This document shows, one piece after another, positions 7,120-20,343 of a DNA stretch of 64,000 nt. A program made the position numbers and the translations under genes. Every line of letters starts with the position of its first letter. Within the stretch, counting starts at the first letter, position 1. The stretch is from an uncultured Pelagibacteraceae bacterium (GTDB taxonomy: Bacteria > Pseudomonadota > Alphaproteobacteria > Pelagibacterales > Pelagibacteraceae), in the NCBI GenBank assembly GCA_902631535.1, contig CACOYX010000005.1, forward strand, positions 1 through 64,000. Reading direction: 5' to 3'. Under the pieces are notes generated by a model. The model ran no database searches. It was not told where the DNA came from and saw only the letters and a program-made list of their open reading frames with translations.

Positions 7120-8889
7120 ATGCCAAAATTATTCAGTGGAGCGGAAATAGTATTTAAAGCATTGGAAGACCAAAAAGTTGAGTATATTTTTGGTTATCCG
7201 GGGGGAGCCGTACTTCCAATTTATGATGAATTAAAAAATCATAAATCAATCAAACATATTTTGGCGAGACATGAACAAGGCGCAGGTCATGCTGCAGAAG
7301 GTTACGCAAGATCAAGCGGTAAGCCGGGAGTTTTATTAGTTACATCAGGTCCAGGAGCGACAAATGCAGTCACAGCTTTGACGGATGCTTATATGGATTC
7401 AATTCCTGTAGTTTGTATTTCTGGACAGGTTCCAACTCATTTAATTGGAACTGACGCGTTTCAAGAATGTGACACAACAGGAATCACAAGACCATGCACA
7501 AAACATAATTGGTTAGTGAAAGACGTAAATGATTTAGCAGACATTATGAGTCAAGCTTTTAAAATTGCAACATCAGGCCGACCAGGACCAGTTTTGGTTG
7601 ATATTCCTAAAGATATTCAATTTAACAAAGGCATTTATAAAATAAGTAAAAATAAACTAGAAAAAAAATTGAATGGCGCTTTGTCTAACAAAATAAATTT
7701 AAAAGACGTTGATAATTTTATTGAGATGATAAAAAAATCTTCTAAACCTATTTTCTATACTGGTGGTGGGGTAATCAATTCAGGACCAAAAGCGAGTGAA
7801 CTTTTAAGAAATCTAGTTTCATTAACTGGTTTTCCTATTACTTCTACTTTGCAAGGTTTAGGAGCATATCCTGGTGATGATAATCAATTTTTAGGAATGC
7901 TTGGCATGCATGGAACTTATGAAGCTAATAATGCTATGCACGATTGTGATTTAATGATTAATATTGGAGCAAGGTTTGATGACAGAATAACAGGAAAAAT
8001 TGATGAGTTTTCTCCAAAATCAAAAAAAATTCATATCGATATAGACCCATCTTCAATTGGAAAAAATGTAAAAGTTGATTTAGCTATTACAAGTGATGTT
8101 ACAGAATTATTACAAGCAGTTATAAAAAGATTTAAAGAAAAAAATAAAAACTTTATTGAATCAAATAAACAAAAGACGGCTAAGTGGTGGAGTCAAATTG
8201 ACAAATGGAGAGAAAAAAAATCTTTAAATTTTATTAATAGCAAGGAAACTATTAAACCACAGCATGCTGTGCAGAGATTATATGAATTAACAAAACACCA
8301 AGATACTTTTATAACAACAGAAGTTGGACAACACCAGATGTGGGCTGCTCAACATTATAAGTTTAATAAACCAAACAGATGGATGACTTCTGGAGGTCTT
8401 GGAACTATGGGATATGGTTTACCCGCAGCAATTGGCGTCCAGATAGCACATCCTAAAAAACTTGTAGTAGATATAGCCGGTGAAGCTTCAATTCTAATGA
8501 ACATTCAAGAAATGTCGACTGCAATACAATATAGATTACCAATTAAAATTTTTATTTTAAATAATGAATACATGGGAATGGTTAGACAATGGCAAGAATT
8601 ATTACATGATAAAAATTATTCTGAAAGTTATACAGAAGCTTTACCAGATTTTGTCAAATTAGCCGAGGCTTATGGAGCTGTTGGAATTAGAGCAAAAACC
8701 CCTGACGAACTAGATGAAAAGATTAAAGAAATGATCAAAACAGATAAACCTGTTATTTTTGATTGTGTAGTTGATAAAGTAGAAAACTGTTATCCGATGA
8801 TACCTTCAGGAAAACCTCATAATCAAATGCTACTTGGACCTGAAGATGAAAAAGAAGAAGTTTCTGATGAAGGAAAAACTTTAGTTTAA
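7120..8889 (+). CDS. ilvB: Acetolactate synthase large subunit
   Basis: Thiamine-diphosphate enzyme that makes acetolactate or acetohydroxybutyrate, the first common step to valine, leucine and isoleucine. The 589-residue product has the N-terminal FGYPGGAVLPIYDEL with the catalytic-type ARHEQGAGHAAEGYAR (glutamate around residue 51), a central FAD-binding-like domain, and the C-terminal cofactor region GEASILMNIQEM...NNEYMGMVRQWQ. GEAS in place of the textbook GDGS is, from memory, usual in alphaproteobacteria. The stop overlaps the ilvH ATG by one base. Confidence 0.96.
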   Translation: MPKLFSGAEIVFKALEDQKVEYIFGYPGGAVLPIYDELKNHKSIKHILARHEQGAGHAAEGYARSSGKPGVLLVTSGPGATNAVTALTDAYMDSIPVVCISGQVPTHLIGTDAFQECDTTGITRPCTKHNWLVKDVNDLADIMSQAFKIATSGRPGPVLVDIPKDIQFNKGIYKISKNKLEKKLNGALSNKINLKDVDNFIEMIKKSSKPIFYTGGGVINSGPKASELLRNLVSLTGFPITSTLQGLGAYPGDDNQFLGMLGMHGTYEANNAMHDCDLMINIGARFDDRITGKIDEFSPKSKKIHIDIDPSSIGKNVKVDLAITSDVTELLQAVIKRFKEKNKNFIESNKQKTAKWWSQIDKWREKKSLNFINSKETIKPQHAVQRLYELTKHQDTFITTEVGQHQMWAAQHYKFNKPNRWMTSGGLGTMGYGLPAAIGVQIAHPKKLVVDIAGEASILMNIQEMSTAIQYRLPIKIFILNNEYMGMVRQWQELLHDKNYSESYTEALPDFVKLAEAYGAVGIRAKTPDELDEKIKEMIKTDKPVIFDCVVDKVENCYPMIPSGKPHNQMLLGPEDEKEEVSDEGKTLV

Positions 8890-9440
8890 TGTCAAAACCA
8901 AAATCAGCATACAGTCAACCAACAAAATTTGGAAAAGAGGATCATCACATAATTGTTGTATGGGTAGATAATGAAGCGGGAGTTTTGGCAAGAGTTATCG
9001 GATTATTTTCTGGAAGAGGTTATAACATTGAGTCATTAGCGGTTGCCGAAATTGATAAGATTAAACATTTATCAAGAATCACCATTGTTACAAAAGGAAC
9101 ACCTGAAGTAATCCAGCAAATTAAATTACAACTTGGAAAACTAATTCCAGTTCATAAAGTTGCTGATTTTTCAAGAAATGATCCTAAAATTTTGTTTAAG
9201 GAACTTGCTTTGCTAAAAGTAGTTGGGGCAACAAAAAAACTAGATAAAGCGAAGAAATTATGTAAAAAACATGACGGGTTAATTTTAGATAAAACAAAAA
9301 AGTCTTTTGTTATTCAAGTAACTGCTTTAAGAAGAGAAATTGATAAATTAGTTACAACCTTAAAGCCTTTAGGACTTATAAGTGTCTCAAGAACCGGGGC
9401 AGTTGCGATGACAAAAGGTGATGAAGTTTTTACACAATAG
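8889..9440 (+). CDS. ilvH: Acetolactate synthase small (regulatory) subunit
   Basis: Regulatory subunit that activates the large subunit and gives valine feedback inhibition. The 183-residue product has an N-terminal ACT domain (VVWVDNEAGVLARVIGLFSGRGYNIESLAV, about 23-53, written here in part) and the usual C-terminal half. The ATG overlaps the ilvB stop, and ilvC follows after 9 bases, so ilvB-ilvH-ilvC read as one operon. Confidence 0.96.
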   Translation: MSKPKSAYSQPTKFGKEDHHIIVVWVDNEAGVLARVIGLFSGRGYNIESLAVAEIDKIKHLSRITIVTKGTPEVIQQIKLQLGKLIPVHKVADFSRNDPKILFKELALLKVVGATKKLDKAKKLCKKHDGLILDKTKKSFVIQVTALRREIDKLVTTLKPLGLISVSRTGAVAMTKGDEVFTQ

Positions 9441-10469
<1,029 letters not shown>

Positions 10470-10512
10470 CCCAATCTGACTCATGAATAGCACTTATTGA
10501 ATACATAATAAT

Positions 10513-10568
10513 TTGCAAATTCTATCTTTGATTGTATTATGGGAAACTTTTGGATAAACAAAAGTTTT
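10513..10568 (+). promoter_or_regulatory. leuA promoter followed by a 9-bp inverted repeat
   Basis: TTGCAA (10513-10518) and TATTAT (10535-10540), 16 bases apart, predict a start near 10547. Immediately there, AAACTTTTG (10544-10552) and CAAAAGTTT (10559-10567) form a perfect 9-bp inverted repeat around GATAAA, ending five bases before the leuA ATG. No Shine-Dalgarno sequence is seen. The repeat could be an operator or a 5'-end mRNA hairpin; the sequence alone does not decide. Confidence 0.5.
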
Positions 10569-10572
10569 TAGT

Positions 10573-13177
<2,605 letters not shown>

Positions 13178-13195
13178 TTTGTCTTTACAGAAAAA

Positions 13196-14041
13196 ATGTC
13201 AGTTAGTAGAGATGATTTTAGTATAGCTTTTCGTTCAGCCCTCTTGCAAAGGGGAGCAACACAAAAATTTTCTATTTTTTCTCTTATAATTGTAGCATTA
13301 ATAGTTTTCTTCTTGGATGTTTACGGTTTTACTGTAGTAAAAACAGCAAGAAGTTTTATAAATGATATTGTTTATCGAGTAACTTATTTAGCTTCTGCTC
13401 CAACTAGATTGTTTCCAGGTATAAACCAAGGAATCGCAAGCCATTTTTCTTTAAAAAAAGAAAATGAAGAATTAAGAAAGGTCATAGAGCGTTACAAGGC
13501 TTTAGATTTAAATTTAGAGTACATTTCAAACGAAAATAAAAACTTAAAAAAAGTTTTAGATACAGAGGATGTTAGAAGTGTAACTAATGTAATCTTAGCT
13601 AAAGTTTTAGTAGATCGAAATAGCCCATTTTTAAAATCAATTATTATTAACAAAGGAAGTAAAGAAGGTATTGTAAAAGGAATGCCAGTAACTCAAAATA
13701 AATATTTAGTAGGACGTATAGTCGAGACAAATTATTTATCATCAAGAGTGCTATTACTTAATGATTTAAATAGCAGAATTCCTGTTACTTTTGATGAAAA
13801 AAGTACTCAAGCGATATTAACTGGTGGTGGAACGCGTAAACCAAGTTTGTCATACTTACCAGAAGACTACCAATTTGTAGAGGGTATTACCGTATTTGCA
13901 TCGGGTAAAGATGGAATTTTTAACGCAGGAACTCCAATAGGGAAAACAAAAGATAATGGAGAAGTAAAATTATTTGTAGATCCTAATCAATTATCTTTTG
14001 TTACAGTAAATTTAATTAAACCAAGTAAGGAAATTTTTTAA
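13196..14041 (+). CDS. mreC: Rod-shape determining protein MreC
   Basis: Periplasmic scaffold of the elongasome, linking MreB filaments to PBP2. The 281-residue product has one membrane segment (about 28-48), a coiled coil (about 85-120, rich in KENEELRKVIER-type heptads) and the two beta-domains of MreC (VLVDRNSPFLKSIIINKGS...). The last base of its stop is the first of the mreD ATG. Confidence 0.94.
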   Translation: MSVSRDDFSIAFRSALLQRGATQKFSIFSLIIVALIVFFLDVYGFTVVKTARSFINDIVYRVTYLASAPTRLFPGINQGIASHFSLKKENEELRKVIERYKALDLNLEYISNENKNLKKVLDTEDVRSVTNVILAKVLVDRNSPFLKSIIINKGSKEGIVKGMPVTQNKYLVGRIVETNYLSSRVLLLNDLNSRIPVTFDEKSTQAILTGGGTRKPSLSYLPEDYQFVEGITVFASGKDGIFNAGTPIGKTKDNGEVKLFVDPNQLSFVTVNLIKPSKEIF

Positions 14042-14553
14042 TGGCTAAAGGAAATATTTTACAAAAATTATTTGCGTCAGGTCCTTTAATTTTATTATAT
14101 TATTTATCAATTAGTGAAATAGATACGAATTTTGAAAAATTATTTGAAGTATTTTCTTTAAATTTACACATCATAATAATCTATTTTTGGATAATAAAAC
14201 GTCCAAATCTAATGAGCCCAGGACACATATTCTTAGCAGGACTTATCAACGATGTGGTAATGGGATTTCCATTAGGTATCAGTTCGCTTTCTTATCTTGC
14301 AGTTTGTTTTGTGGGAAATTATGTCAGAAACAAAAGTGTCAATACCACAATAGCATCTGACTGGTTTACATTTTTAATAGCCCTTATGTTTGCTAATTTA
14401 CTATTTTTTTCATTATTAAATAATTTTTCTGAAGTAGCAATTTCCTACGCAAAAATTGGATATAATACTTTTTTTACTTTATTTTTATTTCCAGTTTTTT
14501 GGCTTTTATTTAACCTTTATCAAATTAGTTTCATAGGATCACAAGATGCTTAG
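14041..14553 (+). CDS. mreD: Rod-shape determining protein MreD
   Basis: Inner-membrane partner of MreC. The 170-residue product is hydrophobic throughout with about five membrane segments and contains PGHIFLAGLINDVVMGFPLG, which fits the conserved region of MreD (usually GLLxDxxxGxPLG). Sequence conservation in this family is weak; the call rests on this motif, on length and on position between mreC and mrdA. Confidence 0.88.
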   Translation: MAKGNILQKLFASGPLILLYYLSISEIDTNFEKLFEVFSLNLHIIIIYFWIIKRPNLMSPGHIFLAGLINDVVMGFPLGISSLSYLAVCFVGNYVRNKSVNTTIASDWFTFLIALMFANLLFFSLLNNFSEVAISYAKIGYNTFFTLFLFPVFWLLFNLYQISFIGSQDA

Positions 14554-16480
14554 TCCTGGTTCGGGTAACACAGTTATTAAATCAAAGCTTATAAGTAGAA
14601 GAATGTTTTTGATAACGGCTGCAAAAGCAGTAGTAATGGTCGGGCTAGTAGGGAGACTAATATCTCTTCAAATTAATCAAGCCACTAAATATAAGTCTTT
14701 ATCTGACAAAAATAGATTTAGAGAATGGAAGTTAGCACCTGAAAGAGGAGCTATAAAAGATTTCTTTGATACAAAAATTGCATCAAGTGAGCCTCTTTAC
14801 CAACTACATTTAGTTCCAGAGAACGCTAAAGATTTAGATAATTTATTTGTAAGATTAAAAGCAATTTTAAACATAACAGACCGAAAAGTTTCCTATTTAA
14901 AAAGAGTGATAAAAAAACAAAAACCTTGGGAGCCGGTGATAGTTTCTGAAAATTTAAATTGGTCTGATTTTTCTAGAATAAATTTATTTTTACATGAACT
15001 TGAAGGAGTTGAACCCATCGTTTCCGTTGCAAGAACATATCCTGATAATTCTTCAGCCCATATTTTAGGCTATGTTTCTCAAATAAGTACAAAAGATTTA
15101 CAAACAAAAGAATATCTAAAAGATTTAGCTGTACCAGGTATGGCAATCGGAAAAACTGGTTTGGAAAGAAAACTAGACGAACAAATAATAGGTAAAGTTG
15201 GCTATCAACGTTATGAAGTAAATGCTTTTGGAAAAAGAATTAGAGAAATTAAAATTGATGAAGGTCAGGCAGGTAAAAGTTTCAAAACAACTCTAGACTA
15301 CGAAGTACAAAAATATACCAATGAGCTTTTAAAAGATAAAGCAGCTGCAGTGTGCGTAATGGATGTATATAATGGAGACATAGTATCTTTAGTTTCATCC
15401 CCAACGTTTGAGCCAAATGAATTTGTTCATGGATTAGACAAGGCTTATTGGAACAGTTTAATTAAAAACGATAAGAAACCTCTAGCGAATAAAGCATTAT
15501 CAGGATTATATCCGCCTGGTTCTACGATTAAAACTTTAGTAGCTTTAAGTGCTTTAGAAAATAAAATAATTAGGCCCTTGGATACATTTAGATGCAAAGG
15601 AAAAATAGAGCTATACGGAGAAAAATTTCACTGTTGGGAGAAAGACGGACACGGCATTGTAAACTTAAGAAAGGGAATTCAAAGATCCTGCGATGTTTAT
15701 TTTTATGAAGTTGCTAGAAAACTAGGAGTTGATCGACTTTCAGCAACTGCAAAAAGATTTGGTCTGGGAAAAAAAGTTTTAAAAGATTTTATTGAAGAAA
15801 GATCCGGTGTGGTGCCCAATACAAAATGGAAGAAAAAATTTATTGGACAAAATTGGTATTTGGGAGAAACTCTACACTCAGGTATAGGTCAAGGATATTT
15901 TCAAAGTACTCCTTTACAACTATGTTTAATGACTGCCCAAATTGCAAACGGAGGTTTTGAAATAAAGCCAAGAATAATAGTAGAGGGAAAAAATGACAAT
16001 TTGCGGAATTATTTAAAACACAAAAATGAAAATCCTAACGAACCTCTTCCAACAGATCTATTGGTATCAAATTTTAACTTAAAACCTTTATTTAAAAATC
16101 AAGAACATATTAATCTAATTAAAGATGCTATGTTTTCTTCATCAAATGAGCCTGGTGGAACTTCTTATAGACATAGATTCGAAAATCCAAAATTTACCTT
16201 TGCAGGAAAAACTGGTTCTTCTCAGATAAAAAGATTTACAGAAGCGCAGCGAGAAGCTGAAGTTAAACAAGAGAATTTACCTTATAAAGATAGAGATCAT
16301 GCACTTTTTGTAGCATTTGCTCCTTACAAGAATCCACAATATGCAATAAGTGTTTTAGTAGAGCATGGTGGTTCAGGCGGCAAGGCTGCGGCACCAATCG
16401 CAAAAAAAGTAATTAAAAAAGTTCTAGAAAGACATGAATTAAGAAGAAGTATTAAAAATCAAATTGGAGAGTCGGTGTAA
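14546..16480 (+). CDS. mrdA: Penicillin-binding protein 2 (transpeptidase of the elongasome)
   Basis: Cross-links peptidoglycan during side-wall growth. The 644-residue product has an N-terminal membrane anchor (about 22-42), a dimerisation domain containing LAPERGAIKDFFDT, and the transpeptidase domain with S326-T-I-K329, S381-C-D383 and K555-T-G557. In class B enzymes the second motif is usually SxN; SxD is the form typical of PBP2. The start overlaps mreD by 8 bases and the stop overlaps the rodA ATG. Confidence 0.95.
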   Translation: MLSPGSGNTVIKSKLISRRMFLITAAKAVVMVGLVGRLISLQINQATKYKSLSDKNRFREWKLAPERGAIKDFFDTKIASSEPLYQLHLVPENAKDLDNLFVRLKAILNITDRKVSYLKRVIKKQKPWEPVIVSENLNWSDFSRINLFLHELEGVEPIVSVARTYPDNSSAHILGYVSQISTKDLQTKEYLKDLAVPGMAIGKTGLERKLDEQIIGKVGYQRYEVNAFGKRIREIKIDEGQAGKSFKTTLDYEVQKYTNELLKDKAAAVCVMDVYNGDIVSLVSSPTFEPNEFVHGLDKAYWNSLIKNDKKPLANKALSGLYPPGSTIKTLVALSALENKIIRPLDTFRCKGKIELYGEKFHCWEKDGHGIVNLRKGIQRSCDVYFYEVARKLGVDRLSATAKRFGLGKKVLKDFIEERSGVVPNTKWKKKFIGQNWYLGETLHSGIGQGYFQSTPLQLCLMTAQIANGGFEIKPRIIVEGKNDNLRNYLKHKNENPNEPLPTDLLVSNFNLKPLFKNQEHINLIKDAMFSSSNEPGGTSYRHRFENPKFTFAGKTGSSQIKRFTEAQREAEVKQENLPYKDRDHALFVAFAPYKNPQYAISVLVEHGGSGGKAAAPIAKKVIKKVLERHELRRSIKNQIGESV

Positions 16481-17604
16481 TGTTACAACCAAGATCTATT
16501 CAGTCTACATTAGGCATTAGAGATAAAATTTTATCTTTAGACTTTGTGTTAGTAATTTCAATTTTATTATTAGGAATAATAAGTATGTTTGCAATGTATT
16601 CAACAGATGGTGGAGAGTTTAAATATCACACTAATAGCCATATCTTAAGATTCTTTGTATTTTTTGGAATGTTTTTTATCGTGTCATTTATTTCTATAAG
16701 ATTTTGGCATGAGACAAGTTATTTAATTTATATTGGAGTGTTTATTTTATTACTTGGAGTAAAGTATTTTGGATTAACATCATCAGGATCTAAACGATGG
16801 CTGGATCTTTATTTTATGAATTTACAACCATCAGAGCTTATGAAAATTGGTTTAATACTCTTTCTTGCAAAATATTATCACCGAATTTCAATAGAAGGTA
16901 TAAATAGCTTTAGATACTTGCTTCTTCCAATTACAGTTCTTATAGCACCCGTAATTTTAGTTGCTACTCAACCCGACCTTGGAACATCAATTTTAATTGC
17001 AGCTGGCGGTATAATTGTGGCATGGTTAGCAGGTGTTAGAGCAAAGTTCTTTACTATATCTGCATTAGCAATGCTTGCTTTATTGCCTATAGCTATTTCA
17101 TTTTTAAAACCCTATCAAAAGTCTAGAATTTTAACTTTCTTAAATCCCGAAAGAGACCCATTAGGAGCTGGGTATCAGATAATTCAATCAAAAATTGCGA
17201 TTGGTTCAGGAGGACTTTTTGGAAAAGGTTTCTTGAATGGATCACAAAGTTACCTTGATTATTTACCAGAAAAACATACTGACTTTATTTTTACTCTATT
17301 TTCTGAAGAATTTGGATTTTTTGGATCTTTGTTTATCTTATTGCTTTATTCGTTAATACTCTCAAGAATTATTAGAATAGGCCACATGACAAGAAGTAAT
17401 TTTGGCAAATTATATTGCTATAGTTTTGCTACAGCATTCTTCATTTATGTAGCAGTGAATATGATGATGGTTTTAGGCTTACTGCCCATAGTGGGATCTC
17501 CTCTACCGATCATGTCATATGGTGGATCTTCTATGATGTCAATCATGTTTGGGCTTGGAATAGTGATGTCCTGTAAGATATATAAAGACGTGCCAGTCAA
17601 TTAA
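16480..17604 (+). CDS. rodA: Peptidoglycan glycosyltransferase RodA
   Basis: SEDS-family enzyme that polymerises glycan strands together with PBP2. The 374-residue product has about ten membrane segments and the SEDS motifs SSGSKRWLDL, LQPSELMKIGLILFLAKY, QPDLGTS and LPIMSYGGSSMMS near the end. It is the last gene of the mre-mrd-rod cluster; the stop is followed by 80 bases before the bactofilin gene. Confidence 0.95.
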   Translation: MLQPRSIQSTLGIRDKILSLDFVLVISILLLGIISMFAMYSTDGGEFKYHTNSHILRFFVFFGMFFIVSFISIRFWHETSYLIYIGVFILLLGVKYFGLTSSGSKRWLDLYFMNLQPSELMKIGLILFLAKYYHRISIEGINSFRYLLLPITVLIAPVILVATQPDLGTSILIAAGGIIVAWLAGVRAKFFTISALAMLALLPIAISFLKPYQKSRILTFLNPERDPLGAGYQIIQSKIAIGSGGLFGKGFLNGSQSYLDYLPEKHTDFIFTLFSEEFGFFGSLFILLLYSLILSRIIRIGHMTRSNFGKLYCYSFATAFFIYVAVNMMMVLGLLPIVGSPLPIMSYGGSSMMSIMFGLGIVMSCKIYKDVPVN

Positions 17605-17684
17605 ATCAAAGCCTAAAATGATCAAATTTTATTAAAATAAAAACTTGTATATTTTACTAATAGATGATTAGTTATTAAAAAATT

Positions 17685-18137
17685 ATGTTTGGTGATAAGA
17701 AAATTAAAATAAAAGATTCAGAAAGATCACTTATAAGTGAGACTGTAAGCATAGAGGGAACTATTAATAGTTCAGGAGCAATAGATGTTGCAGGCCTGAT
17801 TAAAGGTCCTGTTTATTCTAAAGAGCTTATAGTTCGAGATACTGGTTCAATTACTGGAACAATCGAAGCGGATGATGTGGAAATACATGGCCATTTAGAT
17901 GGAAAAGTTTCAGCAACAAATATAGTTATTGGAGCTACAGGAACAATTAAAGGAGATATTGAGTTTGGTAATAACCTTAGAACTGAAAATGGAGCTGATA
18001 TCGATGGTTATATTAAAAAAACAAATAATTCTAAATCAAAATTAACTGGTGACTTCTTGTTTAAGAAAAAAGACAAAAAGGACACTCCTGAAACAGAAGA
18101 TAGACCAGAAGTAGTTAATAAAGAAGCCATAGCCTAA
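17685..18137 (+). CDS. Bactofilin family cytoskeletal protein
   Basis: Bactofilins polymerise into filaments through a right-handed beta-helix and often act in cell shape. The 150-residue product has the repeat-rich DUF583 core (about 20-110) with glycine-spaced elements such as TVSIEGTIN, IDVAGLIKGPV, VEIHGHLDGKV and GTIKGDIEFG, and a charged flexible tail. Its position directly after the elongasome genes supports a role in wall or shape, but the partner is unknown. Confidence 0.9.
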   Translation: MFGDKKIKIKDSERSLISETVSIEGTINSSGAIDVAGLIKGPVYSKELIVRDTGSITGTIEADDVEIHGHLDGKVSATNIVIGATGTIKGDIEFGNNLRTENGADIDGYIKKTNNSKSKLTGDFLFKKKDKKDTPETEDRPEVVNKEAIA

Positions 18138-18170
18138 TCTACCGCACTACTATTTTTCAAAACATTGCAA

Positions 18171-18176
18171 TATAAT
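18171..18176 (+). promoter_or_regulatory. -10 box giving a leaderless FAD oxidoreductase transcript
   Basis: A perfect TATAAT lies six bases before the ATG at 18183, so the message would start at the start codon. The -35 region (around 18147-18153) is poor. This also argues for the ATG at 18183 over a TTG 18 bases further upstream, which lies upstream of this box. Confidence 0.45.
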
Positions 18177-18182
18177 TTCCTA

Positions 18183-19442
18183 ATGGAAAATTATAAATGC
18201 AAATCAGTTGGTATAATAGGATCTGGAATTCAAGGTGTTTGCACTGGATTACAATTAATTAAAAAAGGTATACCAGTTACTATATTTGACAGACACGATC
18301 CTTTATCAAGAGAATACAAACCCGCGTCTTATGGAAACGCAGGTCACTTCTCACCTTATGCTGTTTTACAATTTAATCGTCCAGATGTTTTATATGATGT
18401 TCCTAAAATGATAACCAGCTCCTATGGACCTCTCGCTTTAAAATGGAATTATATTCCCAAAATGTTTAATTGGTTTTTACATTATTTAAAAAATTGTAAT
18501 CATCGTTCAATGATGCATACCGCCAAAAATATGCATCAAATTTTAAGTCTTTCAAATGACGCATATGAGGAAATTTTCCAAGAGATTGACACAACTGGAT
18601 TAGTTGAAAAAAAAGGTATTATTTATATTTGGACTAATAAAAATATAAAAAGCAGAAATCTAGAAATAAAAGTTCGTAATGAACTTGGTATTGAGCAAAA
18701 ACTTCTTACACAAAAAGAGGTTTTAGATTTAGAACCAAATTTACAACCTGTATTTGATGCAGGAGTAATTTATGAAAGTGCTATGCATGCAAGAGACCCA
18801 CATGGAATTCTTAAAAAGATATTTAAATTGTATTTGGAGCGTGGGGGAAAATTTATTCAAACTAACATTAAAAATTTAGAACAAATAAACTCTAATGAAA
18901 CAGCAATTAGGTCAGAAAATGAAGAGTATAAGTTTGAAAAAACTGTAGTAGCTTCAGGTGCTTTTTCTAAGCTACTTACTGATCAATTAGGTGAGAATAT
19001 TCCCCTAGATACCGAAAGGGGGTATCATGTTCATTTTAAAGGAAAAGATCATTTGATTAGCCGTCCCGTTATATTCTTAGATAGAGGTTTTGGAATGACG
19101 CCAATGAACCAAGGTTTAAGAGCTGTTGGAACAGTTGAACTAGGTGGTTTACAAAACCCCCCATCTAAAAAAAGAATCGATTATATTATTAAGTGTGCAA
19201 AAGAACTTTTACCGGATCTTGGTAAGCATGAAGATGAATGGCTTGGTTTTAGACCTACACTTCCAGATTTCCTACCAATTCTTGGACCATCTTTAAAGAA
19301 TAAAAATATAATTTATGCATTTGGTCATCAGCATTTAGGCTGGACTTTAGGAGCTATTACAGGCAAAATTATCTCTAAAATAGTTGCAGGAGAAAAAACA
19401 AATCTAGATTTAACTCCGTACAGCTCAAAAAGATTTAATTAG
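18183..19442 (+). CDS. FAD-dependent amino acid oxidoreductase (DadA-like, DAO family)
   Basis: Likely oxidises a D-amino or N-substituted amino acid, delivering electrons to the respiratory chain or oxygen. The 419-residue product has an N-terminal FAD-binding motif GIIGSGIQGVCTGLQL (about 10-25), the SYGNAGHFSPYA segment typical of DadA relatives, and a C-terminal GHQHLGWTLGAITGKIIS that completes the flavin site. ATG at 18183 is chosen because of the -10 box; an in-frame TTG at 18165 is possible. It begins a three-gene cassette with an EamA transporter and a 2-hydroxyacid dehydrogenase. The substrate cannot be named. Confidence 0.85.
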   Translation: MENYKCKSVGIIGSGIQGVCTGLQLIKKGIPVTIFDRHDPLSREYKPASYGNAGHFSPYAVLQFNRPDVLYDVPKMITSSYGPLALKWNYIPKMFNWFLHYLKNCNHRSMMHTAKNMHQILSLSNDAYEEIFQEIDTTGLVEKKGIIYIWTNKNIKSRNLEIKVRNELGIEQKLLTQKEVLDLEPNLQPVFDAGVIYESAMHARDPHGILKKIFKLYLERGGKFIQTNIKNLEQINSNETAIRSENEEYKFEKTVVASGAFSKLLTDQLGENIPLDTERGYHVHFKGKDHLISRPVIFLDRGFGMTPMNQGLRAVGTVELGGLQNPPSKKRIDYIIKCAKELLPDLGKHEDEWLGFRPTLPDFLPILGPSLKNKNIIYAFGHQHLGWTLGAITGKIISKIVAGEKTNLDLTPYSSKRFN

Positions 19443-19449
19443 GAAATTT

Positions 19450-20343
19450 TTGTCAAAAAATTATTTAGCTTATACTTTTCTAACTTTAGCAGCTTTATTC
19501 TGGTCCGGAAATTTTATTATCGGTAAATTTGCAACTTTATTCGAGATTCCACCATTAACTCTAAATTTTTTAAGATGGGTAATGGTATGGTTTATATTGA
19601 TACCTTTCACAATTAGAGAAATTACAGCGAAGAGAGACTATATTAAACGAAACTTTTTAGTAATAAGTGTTATGGGTATATTAACAATCAGTACTTTTAA
19701 TTCGGTTGTTTATTTTGCCTTAAACTATACTCAAGTAATAAATGCAGTTTTAATGCTAGCTGCTATCCCTCCAACGATAATAATTTTTTCATCAATTATG
19801 AAAATTGAAAAAACAAATATATTTCAAATTTCAGGATTAATTTTATCTATATTTGGAGTAGGAACAATTATTTCAAATGCAGACGTACAAAAAATAATTT
19901 CTTTAACTTTTAATATTGGTGATATATGGATGTTAGTTTGTGTTTTAAGTTGGTCATTATATTCAACTTTACTAAAAAAAAGCAAGCTTGAATTATCTCA
20001 ATTTTCTTTAATTCAAATAATGGTCACCGTAGGATTAATATTTTTGATTCCACAATTTCTATTCGAACAATCAATTGGACTAGATGTGAAAATAAATAAA
20101 TCTTTTATCTTTATTTTAACTTATGTGGTTATCTTTCCTGCAATTGCAGCATATTATTGTTGGCAGAAAGCAATTGAACTTATAGGACCCAACAGATCAT
20201 CTATGTTTATTCAGCTAATGCCACTTTTCAGTGCATTAATGGCAATAATTATTTTTAAAGAAAAATTTGAACTTTATCATTTTGCTGGAGCTGCTTTTAT
20301 AGTATCTGGTATTTATCTATCGAATAAAAAAGTCAATGATTAA
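19450..20343 (+). CDS. EamA/DMT-family transporter
   Basis: The 297-residue product has about ten membrane segments in two EamA repeats (about 7-140 and 155-292). Such proteins usually export amino acids or metabolites, though some import. The start is TTG with AGGAA in front; no better ATG exists. It sits 7 bases after the DadA-like gene and overlaps the next gene by 8 bases, so it probably moves a substrate or product of those enzymes. Confidence 0.85.
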   Translation: MSKNYLAYTFLTLAALFWSGNFIIGKFATLFEIPPLTLNFLRWVMVWFILIPFTIREITAKRDYIKRNFLVISVMGILTISTFNSVVYFALNYTQVINAVLMLAAIPPTIIIFSSIMKIEKTNIFQISGLILSIFGVGTIISNADVQKIISLTFNIGDIWMLVCVLSWSLYSTLLKKSKLELSQFSLIQIMVTVGLIFLIPQFLFEQSIGLDVKINKSFIFILTYVVIFPAIAAYYCWQKAIELIGPNRSSMFIQLMPLFSALMAIIIFKEKFELYHFAGAAFIVSGIYLSNKKVND

